Below are positions 34,698-47,094 of a stretch of DNA of 64,000 nt, in pieces. The notes under the pieces are model-generated. The model saw nothing but the letters and a program-made list of their open reading frames with translations. It searched no databases and had not been told where the DNA came from. Within the stretch, counting starts at the first letter, position 1, and each line of letters begins with the position of its first letter. The DNA lies in the NCBI RefSeq assembly GCF_008728515.1, contig NC_044980.1:28226290-28290289 (forward strand). The letters run 5' to 3'. Made by a program: the position numbers and the translations under genes. The stretch is from Papio anubis. Its lineage: Eukaryota; Chordata; Mammalia; Primates; Cercopithecidae.

Positions 34698-34977
34698 CTT
34701 TTTTTTTTTTTTGGGGAGTCTTGCTCTGTCACCAGGCTGGAGTGCAGTGGCGGATCTCAGCTCACTGCTGCTCCTCCTCTCGGGTTCACGCCATTCTCCT
34801 GCCTCAGCCTCCCCAGTAGCTGGGACTACGGGCACCCGCCGCCGCCCGGCTAGTTTTTGTATTTTTTTAGTAGAGGCGGGGTTTCACCCATGTAGCCCAG
34901 GTCATTCTCGATCTCCTGACCTCGCTGATCCAGCCCGTCACCGGCCTCCCAAAGTGCTGGGATTACAGGCTTGAGCC
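34698..34977 (-). mobile_element. Alu (AluS/Y-like), inverted, 5' end missing
   Basis: The T run at 34699-34712 is followed by 'gagtcttgctctgtcaccaggctggagtgcagtgg', GGGTTCACGCCATTCTCCTG, AGTAGCTGGGACTACGGG and GGGATTACAGGCTTGAGCC. It stops there, lacking the last roughly 12 bases of the Alu 5' end. Several atypical small indels occur (near 34765-34785, 34888-34908 and 34922-34942). Confidence 0.94.
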
Positions 34978-35124
34978 GTAATGAAGGGAGATGTTTGTAG
35001 AGGTAATTGCCTGCAAATTAAAATGTCACCAATTTGAGTCGTAGTGATGGGACGAATGTGCCCCCATGTGGCGAGTTGAATAAATAAACCCTTTGTGGAT
35101 CCAGGAAAAAAAATCATGGGATGT
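34978..35124 (+). other. Possible 3' end of the retroposed transcript
   Basis: AATAAATAAA at about 35080-35089 is followed some 20 bases later by a run of eight A (35106-35113), the spacing of a poly-A signal and tail. The next bases, AATCATGGGATGT (35112-35124), match AATCATAAGAGGT (31746-31758), just before the SLC66A2 retrocopy, at 10 of 13 positions. This could be an aged target-site duplication enclosing one retroposed cDNA from about 31759 to 35111. Confidence 0.4.
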
Positions 35125-36506
35125 AGTAAATTGACGTTGCCTGCTTGGGCTACAAAGTCTGTCAGTTCAGGTGCATTAAAGTGGTTAGGAACTTTGAGGT
35201 AGAGGACTGGGGCAGTGCTGTCCCACTTGGAATCGAAAAAACAGCAACATTCCAGCGGTTGGGAAAAGGAATTAAACAGAGAATCCAGCCAAAAGGAATT
35301 CCCGAGCAAAGGGAGAGTAGCTATCTACCAAAGAGTAAGTTAAATCTGAAGGAAATGTCCACAAATCAAAGGAAAGGCTTTTTCAAGAAGGATAAAGTGA
35401 TCACCTGTTTCAAGTACTGGCAGCAGGTTATGCTGAGGACTTAGAATTGATCTTTTATTTTTTTGCATTATGAATTTTAGGGTGATTTTGTTAGGAGTTC
35501 AAATTCGTGAAAACTACTAAGTGCTACCCTTTTAGAGATTACATATTCATGCTTACATTTTTTGAGTCAGATTAATAATATAAGTACAATTTTTCTTAAG
35601 GAATGTCCCATTGTTTTCTCTGGGATTGAGAAAACCTAACTTCATATTCACACACTTTTTAAAAATACGTGCTTAATTTTTTCTTGAACCCTAGCTGGTA
35701 ACATACCTATTGATATAGACAATAAATAAGTTTATTATTTAACTGCAAACAAATTAATATTAAAATGTTATTATGTTACATATAAAACATAATTTCATGT
35801 AATGTGATTATTCAATTGAATTTTAGTTGATTCATAACAAAAGTCTTATTGGAAAGAACTGAGAAAATAACAAGAAGATAGATGATAGATAGACCCAAAG
35901 TGAAAATTACAGATACTAAATCTTAATACAGTGAATGGGGCTATTATCTAATCCTTAACCCTCTTGGTACTTCATGGTATAGAAATTTTTTTTTTTATAA
36001 TGATGGTTTAGTGCATTTATAATCATATTTTTATAGAGAACCATTGGAATTAAGTAAAACCAAGATCATTTGATGATAATTTGTCTCATTTCTGTTAATT
36101 TTCACATGGAAAACAATAGACAAATTCAAATTTTGAAAATACATTAAATTTGAATTCTGTATACTAACATTCATTTAGCATAGTGCTAAGACTGTTTGCT
36201 TTTCAAACTTAATATGTGATGATTACAGGTTTATTTTGCCCTTAATTTTCAGCTAGGAATACAGAAGATATATTTTGTCCCACATAATCTGCTAACTCTG
36301 TATGAGAGTTGGTGGGAAATATGCATGCTATTTACTGTGTCATTTCTGAAAGACACAGCTTTCATTATTTTCCTAACCGGTTTTTATGTATCAGCTACCA
36401 CTTTGGCCACATATATGTATGTACACCTGACTTCTTTTACACACAGACGTTATATCATGGGAGTCTATTGATGAAATCTCTATTAAAAGCATTTCTAATC
36501 AGAGTG

Positions 36507-36531
36507 TTTTTTTTTTTTTTTTTTTTTTTTT
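36507..36531. repeat. Poly-T (T25)
   Basis: Twenty-five uninterrupted T are not attached to an Alu or recognised L1. Confidence 0.95.
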
Positions 36532-37933
36532 CTGTTTTGTTTGCTTCATTAATATTCAGTATATATAAGCTAATTAAATAGACAAGGTGACATTTGCCTA
36601 TGCAATGGTTCTATAAAAGCTTACTTATTTATTGAAGAGAGGAAGTCTCATTTTTGGATGCCTCTTAATACATGTGCACACACATACATACAGAAACATA
36701 TACAAGCCTCTACAACAGAAATTAGTAATGTTTTTTAAACTGAGATGTGGACACCAAATTCTACCTGTGTTTATTTTTTCTTTATGATTTATATATATGG
36801 AAGTGTTCATTTACCAGCATGAGTGATGTCCGGTGCAGTCACCAAACACGCGCCACACACACACACTCACACATACACACAAGATTGATTTGAAATATAT
36901 TTTTTGCCATGGTCTCTTTTAGTAATAAATAAGTTACTCTATATATATATATATGTCCACACACACGTCGTGAAGGAGTCGTGTGAGTCCATTTGCTTTC
37001 TAATTAAAATATTATGTTCAGTGAAGAAGTTTTCCTCATGATAAAATAAAATGTAAAAGACTAAAAATAATTACATTATATTACACAAATATATTTTGGC
37101 ATGAACAATGATAAATAGTCAAGTATGATGTTCACCAAAATGATGATATGTAATTTTACAAAAGTAACATTTTGAAAACCTACATTGATGAAATGGGGAA
37201 AAGTGTACTCAGAAATTTGGAATTTATTTTTATGGTAACTCATAACACTAAAACATTTTTCTCAAGTCTTTAAGTTTTTCAAAAATATTTTCAAGAGATA
37301 AAATTAAAAGTTAAAGTTATAAGGTACACACACACGTGCTTAATTTATATATATATATATTAACTTATTAATATATATATGTGTGTGTATGTATAGTATA
37401 TGAAGTGTGTGTATATATTCTATTGATTACCCAAGAGAGATGGAGACAGAGAATTGATTAGGAATGGCATAATTCAGTAGAAATTGCTTCATTGCATTGT
37501 TCTTCTGAGGAGAGGGATTGTGATAATATTAATGAAGAAGAAGAAACTTGGCAAAGGCCAAGCTCAATCAAAGAGCTAAAATTATGTCACATTATCTCTA
37601 GGAGAAATGGTAGGTGATGAGTAGACATAGCTTTCTATGATGCATGAGGGAATTGTCTTTTGGTGAGGAAATTAACAATTATCACATTATTAAATAAACA
37701 CTAAATCTGAAGCCATAACTACACAAGTCTATTTAGGAAGAAAATAATTATGCTAATACTGATTTTAAATTTTGTGTATAATAAGCATACAACTGAAGAA
37801 AATAAAATGTTGCATTCAAATGAGCTGTTTTTAGAAACAACAATGTTTTTAATATGGAGAAAATTCAAGCTCATCTAAATAGAAATATTGGTGGGATGAG
37901 AAAAAATAAGTATGTTGGAGGCTGAAAACTGTT

Positions 37934-37966
37934 CTCCATATAGGAGAACACATCTCCTATATGGAG
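37934..37966. repeat. Perfect 14-bp inverted repeat with 5-base loop
   Basis: The left arm CTCCATATAGGAGA (37934-37947) and the right arm TCTCCTATATGGAG (37953-37966) are exact reverse complements, separated by ACACA. The structure can form a stable hairpin in RNA or a small cruciform in DNA. No transcription unit is evident around it. Confidence 0.95.
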
Positions 37967-38014
37967 GGAGAGAGAGAAAAAAAAATTTCAATTACATATC
38001 AGATTAAAAGCAAG

Positions 38015-39135
38015 AATGACAAATTTTCCAAATTCAATAAATGCATGGGGGTCAGCTGCAAGCATACAGAAAACTGCTGGACATAATTCATCACTAGGGA
38101 ACCACAGATCAAAAGCACACTGAACTACCACCTCACACCTATTAGGACAGCTACTCTCAAAAAAAAAAAAAAAAAAAGTGGGCCGGGTATGCGGTGACTC
38201 ACACCTGTAATCCCAGCACTTTGGGCAGCTGAGGCAGACAGATCACAAGGTTAAGAGTTCAAGACAAGCCTGGCCAATATGGTGAAACCCTGTCTACTAA
38301 AAAGCCTGGCCAGCAGGCGTGGTGTGGCACATCTGTAGTCCCAAGAGTACTCCCTGGGAGGCTGAGGCAGGAAAATCGCTTAAACTTGGGAGGTGGAGGT
38401 TGCAATGAGCCGAGATTTCAGCACTGCACTCCAGTCTGGGCAGCAGAGGGAGATTCTTTCTCAAAAAAAAAAAAGTGTTGATGAAGATGTGAAGGAATTG
38501 GAAACTTTGTGCACTTTTGCCCAAAATATAAACTGGTACAGCTACTATAAAACCTGTTCTTCAAAACATTAAAAAATGAAGAACAAAATGATGCAGCAAT
38601 TCTACTTCTGGTTACATACGCAACATAATTGAAAATAAGATCTCAAAGTGATATTTACACATCAGTGTTCAGAGCAGCAATATTCACAGTGACCGAAATA
38701 CAAAATCCACCCAAGATCCATCGATGTGTTAATGAATAAAATGTGATATACACATACAGTGGAATATTACTCAGGCTTAAAAGGACATTCTAACACATTA
38801 GACAACATAGATGAACCTTGAGGACACTGTTCTAAGTGAGGTAAGCCAGTTGCAGAAAGACATAGTGTGTGAGTCCACATATAGGAGGCATCTGTGTAGT
38901 CAAATTTATAGGAACAGAAAGCAGAATAGTAGTTGACAAAGGCTGAGGGGAGAGACAAATGGGGAATTGTTTAATGGATATAGAATTTCAGTTTTATAAG
39001 ATGAAAGAGTTCTTGAGATTCCTTGCAACAACAACGTGAATATACTTAACACTACTGAACTCTACACTTGAAAATGACTGAGAAGGTACATTTTATGTTA
39101 AATGTAATTTACCACTTTTTTTTTTTTTTAAAGAA
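38015..39135 (+). mobile_element. Old L1 (L1MA/L1MB-like) 3' end, split by an Alu
   Basis: Sense L1M sequence precedes the Alu ('aaaagcacactgaactaccacctcacacctattaggacagctact') and resumes after it ('gtgttgatgaagatgtgaagg', 'gcagcaattctacttctggtta', 'acagtggaatattactcaggc', 'gtgaggtaagccagttgcagaaagaca'). It ends with a 3' UTR-like part ('gaactctacacttgaaaatgactga', 'ttttatgttaaatgtaatttacca') near 39115. ORF2 remnants have no usable open frame. Confidence 0.87.
38162..38477 (+). mobile_element. Alu inserted in the L1M
   Basis: The Alu body is at 38181-38474, starting GGCCGGGTATGCGGTGACTC and containing GTAATCCCAGCACTTTGG, AAGACAAGCCTGGCCAATAT, GAGGCTGAGGCAGGA and a terminal A12. A(n)GTG occurs on both sides (about 38162-38180 and 38463-38477), the duplicated A-rich target within the L1M. 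Confidence 0.95.
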
Positions 39136-41380
39136 ACAAGTTCCTGGAAAGCTGAATATATTGAATAAAACCAATTCTGTTGATCTTAGCATTTAAAATC
39201 CTGGATGGGATATGAAGTATATCTCAGGACATTTTGGGTATGTAATACTCTGCTCCCTGTATACATAGTGCATTCCTGAAAGGTTGATATTTTTTTTAAG
39301 TAAATTATAGTCATTCATAAGCACAAATTTTCGTGTGAAATTTTGCATATACACAATATTGTGTGCGTTTTTTATGACTTTTACAAAATAATATTATAAT
39401 ATGTAACATTGTAATTTTACATTCCAAGTCCCAAACTTTGAAAATGTTCATATAATGCATAGGTTTGTCCTTTATATGGGAAAGTGTTCCATTAAAGTGC
39501 TGAGTTTTATACGAACATTAGCGGTTGCCATACCTTTATCTTTTAAAAATCTAACAGATAGGAAATCCAACTACATTTATGTTATTCTCTATTATATACC
39601 ATTGAGATAATCTACTTAGATGTTAAAAAAAAAATGATACTGAATAGGATTTTTAGTACAGACAATTTTTTGAGTTGGAACATGAAATGCTTCCATTGCT
39701 GCTGGTCCATTATTTTTCACTTTATGAAACTATATATGCTCTCAGAACGCTTATAAAAATAACAGAAAATAAAGTATTGAAATATTTATAAATTTAATAA
39801 ATAATTTTGATTATGAAAGAACCATAAAAATAAAGAGTCCTCCTGGTAAAGCGAATTATTCACATTTGTAATTTGATGCATGTGGTGTGTGACTGTTTTA
39901 GAAAATCTACGTAAATATAATTCAAGCTTTGGAAGTTTATTTCTACTTTACACCTAACCATATCAAAGTGGTAAGAAAATCAATAAAATAAGAAACCTCG
40001 ATTCCTCTAATCTGAGTATTTTTATTTTTTATTTTTTGCCAAATATCCCAAAGTAAGATAATTAGAACTAAACTGAAAATGTTGCAGGTCATGTTTTCAC
40101 AAAATGTGACATTTCATGTCATTGTTATGCAAACAGCATCAAATTCAATCTGCACCAATCATATTTTTATTTTAATATTTTAAGCCAACATGGTTCTAAT
40201 CCATTTAAATGAGTGCATTTAATTTAGTAAGTCATAAAATATTTCTTAGTCATAAAAACACACCAAATTTTTTTTGGCTAAGTCTTACTAAAACTTATAA
40301 TATCTAACCTCTTTAAAATATATATACCTTTGGTTTCTGTTTTAAAAATTTTCTCTTAGCTTCAAGTAACTTTATAGTACTTTTTTCTTCCTAGCTAATT
40401 CTACTGTTCTTGGAAATAATAGAAGAAAAAGAATTTACCTTTTGAGTACAAGAGTGGTGAAGCAGGATTGGTAGTTTGGATAGGGAACATTGTACAAAAT
40501 CTAGTTAAAAAATCTAAAGAGTCTGAAGCATTGTCTGCTGGTTATCACATGTGGTACCTATGCAAATTTCCTTGAGCAGATGTTAGAAAATTCTTGAAAT
40601 TCTATTCAATATGATCATTCAGAAGTTCAGTCTGGTCTTTGTAAATAAAACCCAGCATAATGATGCATGAGCCCGCCAGGCTCCTTATACAAATGGATCC
40701 AACACCCCCTGGGACAAGACATCTGGAACTATATGCCATTGTATTTGACTAATCTTTCTCCTGAATACCAGCTTAAAATTGCCCATTATTCCAGAAATTC
40801 AGAGAAGCACAAATAGACACAAAGAGCTAAAATACGACATAGTTCGTATAGTAATATATATATATATATACATAAATGAAATAATGGCACATATTTGTAT
40901 ATTTGAGTATGACACTAATTCTCTGTTTTTATTTCCTGCTGGAAATGTATTCATAAAAATACTTATTGCAGAAATCCAGTATATGATATATACTAGCAAA
41001 TGTTTGGACTATGTTGAAAAATCAATAAACCTCATAATTCATTCACTAAATAACCAGAATTTTTACAGGTCTGATTTTTTAAAATTATTTTTATTTGAGT
41101 TTCTTGCAAAGCTTTATCTATCAATCAGAAACATTAACCAAATATGTCTTAACATAGAGATATTTTGGTAGACATTACTTGTGAGCACTGATGTTTCTTT
41201 TTTCAACCCGGGGATATAAATGTCTATACTTTTCAGCACTCTTAGTTAGCAGGACCATAACTAGCAATACTGATATTCTATCGACAAAAGAGTTTTGTAT
41301 CATGTCTAGCCTTAAATATTGGCTTACTTAGTAGGAGATAAGCAGCAAGGAAAATGAGCATTGAGGCTGTAAAAATGTTT
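39136..41380. other. Unassigned AT-rich DNA
   Basis: No gene or repeat family recognised. The 130-codon + frame at 40779-41171 and its minus-strand shadow span a (TA)n run at 40855-40870, are Ile/Tyr/Lys-rich by composition, and show no known domain. I regard them as chance. Confidence 0.4.
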
Positions 41381-41384
41381 GTTT

Positions 41385-41990
41385 TAGTGCAATACCGTGA
41401 CAAAATGAAGTGGCCGTGTTGTCTGAGGTGAATATCTGAAGTTTGTCCAAGGAAATCGTGAACACAGACATGCAAGGAATGAGCCAAAGTATAATAAGTG
41501 AGTGACCAGAAGTTTAATAGGCAAAAGAAAGAGGAAAGCTCTCTTGTGCAGAAGAAGGGAACTGGTTCTTTGGTTTGTGGCAAGATGCCAATGGTTTTAT
41601 AGATGAGCTTGAGGAGTTGGTGTCTGATTTACATAAGACAAAAGATTGGTTGGACCAGGTGTGTCATTTACATAGTGCTCAAAGAAGCTGGCCATCCTAC
41701 CATAATCTTTTACTATGTAGATGTGTTTTCTACCTGGCAGATGCCATGTCTGTTCCTTATTGCACACATGGTGACAAAGAAAAGGGAAGATGGAGCTCCA
41801 TATTGGATATGCCTGGCTGCTAGGTAGCCCTTTTCTATTGGCACAGCTCCTGGCATTCACTTGTGCAAGTTTCCAGTTTGCTTATTTATGTCTGCAGCTT
41901 GATTTTAGGCTGGTTTTGTTAGAAAAGAAATGATTTGGGAGCTGCTTTTTATTAAAAGGGATACCTTGTCGAAGACTCTCTTACCCTCAC
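41385..41990 (-). mobile_element. ERV1-like solo LTR
   Basis: Read on the minus strand, a U3-like part with GC-richer stretches (about 41990-41600) is followed by the poly-A region TGCCTATTAAACTTCTGGTCACTCAC (about 41525-41500) and a U5-like part. This is the arrangement of gammaretrovirus-like (ERV1) LTRs. I do not recognise the subfamily, and no internal region adjoins it. Open frames on both strands (41278-41860) are inside the LTR and not genes. Confidence 0.5.
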
Positions 41991-42406
41991 TAACTGCCTA
42001 AATAATTTCTTTTTAGCTCTGTATCAAAAATATATAGTATTTTTGTTTTCAGATAAATTTGCAAGTATCGTATATGTCCACTGAATCTAAAACTTTTGGG
42101 ATAAATGTTGGAAATCAAATTTTATGGACTGTGTTGGTTACTACTGGCTGCATTTCGACAAAATATCATCAGCAAGAGACAAGCTTGGGGGCGAGGAGGA
42201 AGGCCAGTTTTCACACAGAAATGAGAGAGTAAAGATAGGCTAAACACGTAGAGACTTGTTGCATTAGAATACCTGACTGCTTTTAATCCCCAGAAGGTAA
42301 AAAAATGGAGTATAAGAACTTAAATAACCTTTGAATAAAAATCTTCAGTCTAATATAGTGCTCGAATGCAAGAATTAGTCCAAGGGATGAGGCATTAAAA
42401 TTGCTT
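41991..42406. other. Unassigned DNA
   Basis: No feature recognised between the LTR and the next Alu. Confidence 0.35.
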
Positions 42407-42718
42407 GACCAGGCGTGGTGGCTCACATCTGTAATATCGGCACTTTGGGAGGCCGAGGCGGACGGATAACCTGAGGTCAGGAGTTTGAGACCAGCCTGAC
42501 CAAAATGGCGAAATCCCATCTCTACTAAAAATCCAAAAAAATTAGCTAGGCATAGTGGCAGGTGCCTATAATCTCACCTACTCAGGAGGCTGAGGCAGGA
42601 GAATCATTGAACCTGGAAGGCGGACATTGCAGTGAGCCAAGATCGCACCACTGCACTCCGGCCTGGGCGACAGAGCGAGACTCCATCTCAAATAAATAAA
42701 TAAACAACAACAAAAACT
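42407..42718 (+). mobile_element. Alu (AluS-like)
   Basis: It starts ACCAGGCGTGGTGGCTCACA and contains GGAGGCCGAGGCGG, TGAGGTCAGGAGTTTGAGAC, GGAGGCTGAGGCAGGAGAAT, GCACTGC(A)CTCCGGCCTGGG-like sequence and GAGCGAGACTCCATCTC. The tail is (AAAT)n then (AAC)n-rich, to about 42718. The flanks share only a weak TTAAAA. Confidence 0.95.
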
Positions 42719-43739
42719 TAAAACCTGTTAAGGACGCCTTAGGATAATGCCTGACAAATAGTAAGATTTTGATCAAAGTTGGACATTCTTGCCATAGTAT
42801 ATTTATAAGTTATACCTATATCTATGTCTACACGTTTAAAATTAAAGATGGGATAAGTTGTGCAACAAACATACTTGACATCTAAGAGGCTTATCATACT
42901 AACGCTGCTTTTTCACAAAAAAATGTCTGCTTCCTGGAAACCAGCACTGTAAGGTCACATCTGTGGTACGTATTGGGACTATGCTATCCTTGGGAAATGC
43001 ACTCTTTTCTCAGTCAACTTGGAATCTTGGGTGTCTAAATCCCAAACACTAAAAGGCCTGTGGTTTTTATGGCAATACATGTGTATTATTTAGTTACTGC
43101 TCTGTATGAAACCCACTGGTTTCTATGAGTTAAAATAACAATGAGCTTACTCAGGATTCTGTAGGTTGGTAGTTTAATCGAGGATTAGTTGGAGATCATT
43201 GTTCTGGTGTTGGGTGATTTCAGGTAAGTGTCCTCTTGCATTAACAGTCTGTTAGATGTGTTGACTTGAGACCAACTGATGTAGGCTGGTATTAGCTGCA
43301 GTTCCTCATCTCTGCTCCATAAAGCTCTACGATGTTTACCTAAGTTTCTTTTTATGCCAAAGACAGAGTTCCACCACATTTCTGTTAGTCAAACAATACT
43401 CACTGTATAGGGAAGTAGACATCACCACTTGATAGGAAAAAACTAGAAAGCCGCATTGTAAGAACTTATCACAGAATTTAACTAGGAACAAATATAGACC
43501 TCTCTTGAGACAAAAATAAATGGGGAGAAATTAGAACTTCCAACCTAGCTAATAGAATTTCCTGAACTAAGACCTTTTAGAATAAAAAAATCATATTTAT
43601 TTAAAGTCTTTTTATACATCTGGCCCTAATATTTATACAAACTTCTTGTTCTTAAATACAGAGTCATTTTTGTATTTAACAATATCACCAAAGTGGCATT
43701 TGATGGCATTTTTAAATACTAAATATACTTTAACAAATT
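42719..43739. other. Mostly unassigned; possible very old LTR near 43.15-43.3 kb
   Basis: A stretch at about 43140-43300 ('aggattctgtaggttggtagttt...gttggagatcattgttc') loosely resembles an old MLT1-type LTR in reverse orientation. I do not rely on it. No gene recognised. Confidence 0.3.
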
Positions 43740-44170
43740 AACACCAAAGTAAAGACTTAAAAACAACAAAAATTTATTCATCTTACACTTCTGTAGGTCC
43801 TAACTCCTAAAATCTAGGTATTGGCATTGTTGTGTTCCTTCTGGATGCTTTAGGGAACATTCTGCTTTGGCTTTTCCAGAAGGGGCCACCTACATTCCTT
43901 GTCTTATGACCTTTCCTCTGTGACCTCTATTTCTTACATCACATGTCTTTCTCTGACTCTAAACCACCTGACCACTTCTTTTAAGAACTTTGTGATTACA
44001 CTGGGGCACCCAGATAATCCAGGATAAACTTCACATCTCAAAGTCTTAATTTAATCACATTCACAATGTCTCTTTAGCCCTGTAAGGGAACATGTTCCCA
44101 AGTTTCAGAGATTCATATGTGACCAGAAGTGCAGGAGGCATGAGAGGGATAGGATTATGCCTACTAAAAA
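43740..44170 (-). mobile_element. MLT1-like MaLR LTR
   Basis: The + strand follows the reverse complement of MLT1: 'aaaacaacaaaaatttattcatcttacacttctgtagg', 'gttccttctggatgctttagggaacattctg', 'cttttccagaagggg', 'cattccttgtcttatgacc', 'tgtgattacactggggcacccagataatccaggataa', 'ttaatcacattcacaatgtctctttagcc', 'taagggaacatgttccc'. It is the best preserved MLT1-like copy in the window and is non-coding. Confidence 0.75.
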
Positions 44171-45107
44171 TATCTCATTAGAACTGAGCTTTGAGAAGAG
44201 CAACTTGTGGTATAGATGTTTCCTACGTATCAGAGCATCTTATGTTTATGGTACATAATACTGCTGCTGTTTTGGGTTATGGTATCTTTCTATACACATA
44301 GAAATTGAAAGAAGCCCCATATAGGAATTTATTTTTAATGGTAACATTCATCACTGGCTTTCACCTTAAACATTCTCAGTTATTTTTCTGAGAATGACAA
44401 TTTTAACCATGTTAATATTTAAAATAAAAATGATAGATGGTAAAAATTCTAACAATGTAATATAAAGATCAAAATAAGAAATTTTAAATATTGAATGTGA
44501 CATTTTCTTAACTCCAACTTAAAAGAAAACCCCATTCACAGAAAAAAAAAAAAATGTTGCTAAGTTGCAGTATCCTTCAAAACTGCTATTATCATTTAAA
44601 TAAAACTCCTAGAAATGAACCCTTTAAATTTGCCTTTGCTCTTCCAGTCTTGATTATAAAACATAAGGTTGTGCAATCAATAATTTCTGGAGTTAAGGAG
44701 ATTTATTTTTTTATAACTTTTGATAACTTTTCCTTCATGTAAAACCTGAGGCATTTAGGAATAAAACATGAAATTTCAGTAAGTCCCTTTCTCACGCATA
44801 AGCATTATATGCTTCACGCACTACCTGATTAGACAATACTATTGCATTTTGGCAGCTTTTGTTTCTCTCGTTCTTGTCAGACTAATAGTTATCAGTATTA
44901 CAGTGTAATTAATCTAAGACAAAACTGAACTAAATTGTTTGTGATGTGTTAGCAAGAGTTATGCCAAAACTTGAACTGAGCAAGCTAAAAAGATTTATCT
45001 ATTTGGTGGTAGGAAAAAAAGTCAAAGCTTTTCCTTCTTTGGTATTACAACTCAAAACTGTGTTTTACATAAAGCAACATATGAAAGCACAAAGGCAAAT
45101 AAAGTTG
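44171..45107. other. Unassigned AT-rich DNA
   Basis: No gene recognised. The 62- and 65-codon frames at 44554-44742 and 44946-45143 have no known motif; the second runs into the 5' LTR that follows. Confidence 0.4.
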
Positions 45108-45112
45108 TTACG

Positions 45113-45483
45113 TGATATGGTTTGGATTTGTATCCCTACCTAAATCTCATATAGAATGTTATCTCCAATGTTTGAGGAGGGGCCTGGTGGGAGGTGATTG
45201 TATCATGGGGGCAGATTTTCCCCTTGCTGTTCTCATGATAGTGAGTGAGTTCTCAGGAGATCTGTTTGTTTAAAACTGTAGCACCTCCCCTTTCACCTCT
45301 TCCTCCTTCTCCAGCCATGTAGGATGTGCCTGCTTCCCCCCTTCTACCATGACTGTATCTTGAGTCCTCCCCAGTCATGCTTGCAGTAAAGCCCACATAA
45401 CCATAATCCAATTAAACCTATTTTCTTTATAAATTAACCAGTCTCAGGTAGTTCTTTATAGCAATTTGGGAATGGATTAATAT
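45113..45483 (+). repeat. 5' LTR of the MaLR provirus
   Basis: It starts TGATATGGTTTGGATTTGTA and contains 'gggcctggtgggaggtgattgtatcatgggggcag', 'gctgttctcatgatagtgagtgagtt' and the end 'ctttataaattaaccagtctcagg'. TTGGTACTGAGAAGTGG follows directly at about 45490, in the position of a primer-binding site. Confidence 0.92.
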
Positions 45484-47094
45484 AGAAAATTGGTACTGAG
45501 AAGTGGAGCAGTGCTATATAAAGATACCTGAAAACGTGGAAGTGACTTTGGTACTAGATAATGGGCAGAAGTTGGAACAGGTTTGGAGGGATCAGAAGAA
45601 GACAGGAAGATAAGGGAAAGTTTGGAATGTCCTAGAGACTTTTTAAGCTGTAGTAACCAAGTTGTTGATAGTAATATGGATAATGAAATCCAGGCTTGAG
45701 GTGGTCTCAGTTGGAAATGAGGAACTTGAAGTGAATGAGAGAAAAGGTAACTTTTGTTATGCTTTAGCAAAGAAGTTGAAGGCATTGTGGCCCTGCCCTA
45801 GGGATCTGTGGAACTTTGATTTTGAAAGAGATGATTTAGGGTATCTGGCAGAAGAAATTTTTAAGCAGCAAAGAGTTCAAGATATGTCCTGACTGCTTCT
45901 TACAGTGTATGTTCATATGCCTGAACAAAGAGATGATCTGAAACTGGAATATATATTTAAAAGGGAAACAGAGGATAAAAGTTTGGAAAATTTGCAGCCT
46001 GACCATGAGTTAGCAAATAAAAACCCACTTTCTGGAGAGGAATTCTAGCTGACTGCCGAAATTTGCAAAAGTAAAGAGGAGCCCCACATGTTAATAGCCA
46101 AGACAATGGGGAAAATGCCTTGAAGGCATTTCAGAGACCTTCAGCATAGCCCCTCCCATCACAGGCCTGGAGGCTTAGGAGGGAAGAATGGTTTCAAGGG
46201 CCGGGCCCAAGGCCCTGCTGCGCTGCGCAGCATAGGGACACTTCTCCCTGCGTGCCAGCCACTCCAGCTTCATCCTTGACTAAGGCCCCAGATACATTTC
46301 GGACTGCTGCTGCAGAGTGTGAAAGCCCTACACTTTGGCAACTTCCATTTGATATTAAGCTTGTGTATGCACTGAGGGCAAGAGTTGAGCCTTGAAAGCC
46401 TCCACCTAGATTTCAAAGGATGTATGGGAATGCCTAGATGTCCAGGCAGAAGTCTGCTGAAGGAGTGGAACCCTCATGGAGAACCTCAACTGGGACAGTG
46501 CAGAGGGGATATGTGGGGTGTGAGTCCCCACACAGAGTCCCCACTGGGGCATCATCTATTGGAGCCATAAGAATAGAGCCACCATCTTCCAGATCCCAGA
46601 ATGGTAGATCCATTGAAAGCTTTCATTGTGCACCTGGAAAAGCCGCATACACTGAATGCAAGCCCATAAAAATAGCTGAAGGGGCTGTACCCTGCAAAGC
46701 CACAGAGATAGAGATACCCAAGGTCTTGAGAGCCCATTGCTTACATCATTGAGGCCTGAATGTAAGACATGGATTCAAAGGATATTACTTTGGATCTTCA
46801 AGGTTTAATGACTGCCTAGCTGGGTTTTAGACTTGCATGGGGCCTGTAGTCCCTTGGTTTTGGCAGATTTCTCACTTTGGAAATGGGTGTATTTACCCAA
46901 TGCCTGTACCCCCATTATGCTCTTGGAATTAACTAACTTTTGATGTTACAGGCTCCTAGGCAGAAGGGACTTGCCATGTCTCAGATGAGAATTTGGACAG
47001 TGGAATTTTGAGTTTCTGTTGAAATGAGTTAAAATTTGGGAAACTGTTTAGAAGGGAAGTTTGTATTTTGCAATGTGAGAAAGACATGAGATCT

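Larger units (their letters stand above)
35125..38010. other. Unassigned AT-rich DNA with simple repeats
   Basis: No gene recognised. The 99-codon frame at 35145-35444 lies in a mixed-composition stretch and shows no domain. A T25 run is at 36507-36531, CA-rich stretches at 36850-36880, and (TA)n/(TG)n runs at 36940-36953 and 37348-37388. A perfect inverted repeat is at 37934-37966. Confidence 0.45.

Noticed and set aside
40779..41171. 130-codon + frame with Ile/Tyr/Lys-rich composition
   Set aside because: The composition follows AT-rich DNA and a (TA)n run; no start context, homology or domain supports it.
46438..46752. 104-codon frame in the MaLR internal region
   Set aside because: MaLRs are non-coding relatives of ERVL; no gag, pol or env motif is visible and neighbouring frames are broken.
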